A stretch of 6,214 nucleotides of DNA, taken from Candidatus Spechtiibacteriota bacterium (GTDB lineage Bacteria > Patescibacteriota > Minisyncoccia > Spechtbacterales > HO2-43-30). Shown here piece by piece: positions 5,648 through 6,214 of the stretch. The notes under the pieces are model-generated. The model ran no database searches. It had not been told where the DNA came from and saw nothing but the letters and a program-made list of their open reading frames with translations. Each line of letters begins with the position of its first letter. The stretch's first letter is position 1. A program made the position numbers and the translations under genes. The stretch lies in assembly GCA_016177905.1 (NCBI GenBank), contig JACOUK010000038.1, positions 1 to 6,214 of the forward strand, given 5' to 3'.

Positions 5648-6025
5648 ATGGGGGGACAAAGCAAAAATATCATAGACTTGCGAGGAGCGAAGAATTTCGG
5701 CGCGCGAATGCAAGAGAAACAACAGACAGTTTTGCCGCCGCAGAAAAAAGAAACCACACCTGAAGAGCAAAGTTCAAAAACGGCAAAACCCTTGCGCTTG
5801 AAACTCCTTGTTCTCGGGTCGCTGGCGATTCTCGATATCGCGTTCGTCTCTTATTTTGTACTCGCGCAAAATTACCTCGCCTCTCTTCTCTTTTTCCTTA
5901 TAGGCACGACACTCGCGCTCATGCTGATTCTCAAACCGAAAAACGGAAAGTTGGAAACGCAAAAAAGCAGAAAAGGCGAGGAAGAGACATTGCTGGATAT
6001 TTTTGTGAAATTTATCGGATTATAA
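5648..6025 (+). CDS. Small protein with two membrane helices, function unknown
   Basis: I do not recognise a named family. The 125-residue protein has a polar, charged N-terminal part (1-50), with IIDLRGAKNFGARMQEKQQ near the start and a Gln/Glu/Lys/Pro-rich linker. Two closely spaced hydrophobic helices follow at about 52-73 and 77-96, joined by a short AQNY turn. The C-terminal tail (97-125) is basic then acidic and ends in LLDIFVKFIGL, which could form an amphipathic helix. The positive residues on both sides of the helical hairpin suggest that both termini are in the cytoplasm. The start at ATG 5648 is chosen over the in-frame TTG at 5612, which is part of the promoter. There is no Shine-Dalgarno site. 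The stop codon is only 2 nt before tRNA-Arg, and I find no good separate tRNA promoter, so the two probably share a transcript. Confidence 0.65.
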   Translation: MGGQSKNIIDLRGAKNFGARMQEKQQTVLPPQKKETTPEEQSSKTAKPLRLKLLVLGSLAILDIAFVSYFVLAQNYLASLLFFLIGTTLALMLILKPKNGKLETQKSRKGEEETLLDIFVKFIGL

Positions 6026-6108
6026 ACGCGCCCATAGCTTAGCGGATAAAGCGTGAGATTGCGGATCTCAAGACCGGAGGTTCGAGTCCTCCTGGGGACA
6101 CAAGCGTT

Positions 6109-6130
6109 CGGGGGGTCATCCGACCCCCCG
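6109..6130 (+). repeat. Hairpin 1 of the tRNA insert
   Basis: CGGGGGGTC (6109-6117) and GACCCCCCG (6122-6130) pair perfectly over 9 bp around the tetraloop ATCC. It is very GC-rich and should be stable in RNA or single-stranded DNA. No T run follows, so it is unlikely to be a terminator by itself. Confidence 0.8.
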
Positions 6131-6150
6131 CCCAGTCGCATGACTGGGCG
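6129..6150 (+). repeat. Hairpin 2 of the tRNA insert
   Basis: CGCCCAGTC (6129-6137) and GACTGGGCG (6142-6150) pair perfectly over 9 bp around GCAT. It shares two bases (6129-6130) with hairpin 1, so both cannot be fully closed at once. Its right arm contains TGGGCG, which could also pair with the tRNA 5' acceptor strand. Confidence 0.8.
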
Positions 6151-6174
6151 ATTCCTCGTGGGCGCACCAGATAA

Positions 6175-6214
6175 ATTAAATAGTCCTCCGATGGCCATCG
6201 GAGGACTATTTAAT
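6175..6214. terminator. 40-bp perfect palindrome, probable bidirectional terminator, at the window end
   Basis: The left arm 6175-6194 (starting ATTAAATAGTCC) and right arm 6195-6214 (ending GGACTATTTAAT) are exact reverse complements over 20 bp with no spacer. The centre is GATGGCCATC. The AT-rich ends and GC-rich core suit a terminator usable in both directions, 5 nt after the encoded CCA of tRNA-Arg. It ends at the last base given, so the true arms may be longer. Confidence 0.65.

Larger units (their letters stand above)
6093..6158 (+). other. 66-nt insert in tRNA-Arg (intron-like or palindromic element)
   Basis: The segment between the T arm and the matching 3' acceptor strand begins TGGGGACACA and ends ATTCCTCG. 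It is flanked by a TGGG repeat (6093-6096 and 6159-6162), as a short target-site duplication would be. It holds two back-to-back hairpins and encodes no protein. It is far too short for a self-splicing group I or II intron of known type. It may be a small palindromic element, an unrecognised intron, or the scar of an integration and deletion. Confidence 0.55.
6028..6169 (+). tRNA. tRNA-Arg (anticodon GCG), interrupted by a 66-nt insert
   Basis: Bases 6028-6092 form a complete tRNA body: acceptor strand GCGCCCA, D arm GCTT/AAGC, anticodon arm TGAGA-TTGCGGA-TCTCA with GCG at 6061-6063, and T arm GGAGG-TTCGAGT-CCTCC. The next seven bases, TGGGGAC (6093-6099), pair poorly with GCGCCCA (C·A at 2:71 and G·G at 3:70) and are not followed by CCA. 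At 6159-6165 lies TGGGCGC, a perfect 7-bp partner, followed by A and CCA (6166-6169). Joining 6092 to 6159 gives a standard 76-nt tRNA with encoded CCA, like both tRNA-Ser genes here. The gene is therefore split between positions 65 and 66. Either the insert is removed from the RNA, or this is a broken or recombined gene. An automatic search might instead report 6028-6100. It probably depends on the promoter of the preceding protein gene. Confidence 0.75.

Noticed and set aside
6021..6026. TATAAA as a promoter for tRNA-Arg
   Set aside because: It is 1 nt from the tRNA 5' end, so transcription would begin inside the tRNA.
6109..6150. CRISPR-like or integron attC-like array
   Set aside because: There are only two unlike hairpins, no repeated unit with spacers, and no cas or integrase gene in the window.

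Overview
The window looks like chromosomal DNA of a bacterium with a small genome, most likely a Patescibacteria/CPR member of Parcubacteria type. That is an inference from gene content and style: a YYY-family (DUF2298) membrane protein, a small secreted metzincin-like protein, a DUF7282 protein, short intergenic gaps, and genes that mostly lack a Shine-Dalgarno site. I cannot confirm the taxon. I see no transposase, integrase, CRISPR array or rRNA.

Layout, left to right. 3-320 (-): N-terminal part of a molybdate/sulfate-type ABC permease that runs off the left edge. 345-433 (-): tRNA-Ser(UGA). 534-1772 (-): cytosolic MGH1/GH63-like glycoside hydrolase, with a terminator after it and a strong ribosome binding site before its second in-frame ATG group. 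1933-4014 (+): large polytopic DUF2298 protein. 4033-4527 (-): membrane-anchored DUF7282 protein. 4586-5386 (-): secreted metzincin-like protein whose zinc motif starts with Gln instead of His. 5489-5578 (-): tRNA-Ser(GCU). 5648-6025 (+): small protein with two membrane helices. 6028-6169 (+): tRNA-Arg(GCG), apparently interrupted by 66 nt. 6175-6214: a 40-bp perfect palindrome at the right edge.

How it fits together. Several proteins act at or outside the membrane: the permease, the YYY protein, the anchored DUF7282 protein, the secreted protease-like protein and the small membrane protein. The glycoside hydrolase is divergent from the YYY gene and shares its intergenic control region. The protease-like and DUF7282 genes are in tandem, so both may come from one promoter with a hairpin between them.

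Two signals deserve attention. First, the tRNA-Arg has a perfect 65-nt body. The strand that pairs with its 5' acceptor (GCGCCCA with TGGGCGC, then A and CCA) lies 66 nt further on, behind an insert containing two 9-bp hairpins. Removing the insert restores a 76-nt tRNA. Second, three protein genes have a -10 box only 6-7 nt before the start codon, which predicts leaderless mRNAs. In two of them the longest ORF begins with a TTG that is really the -35 box.
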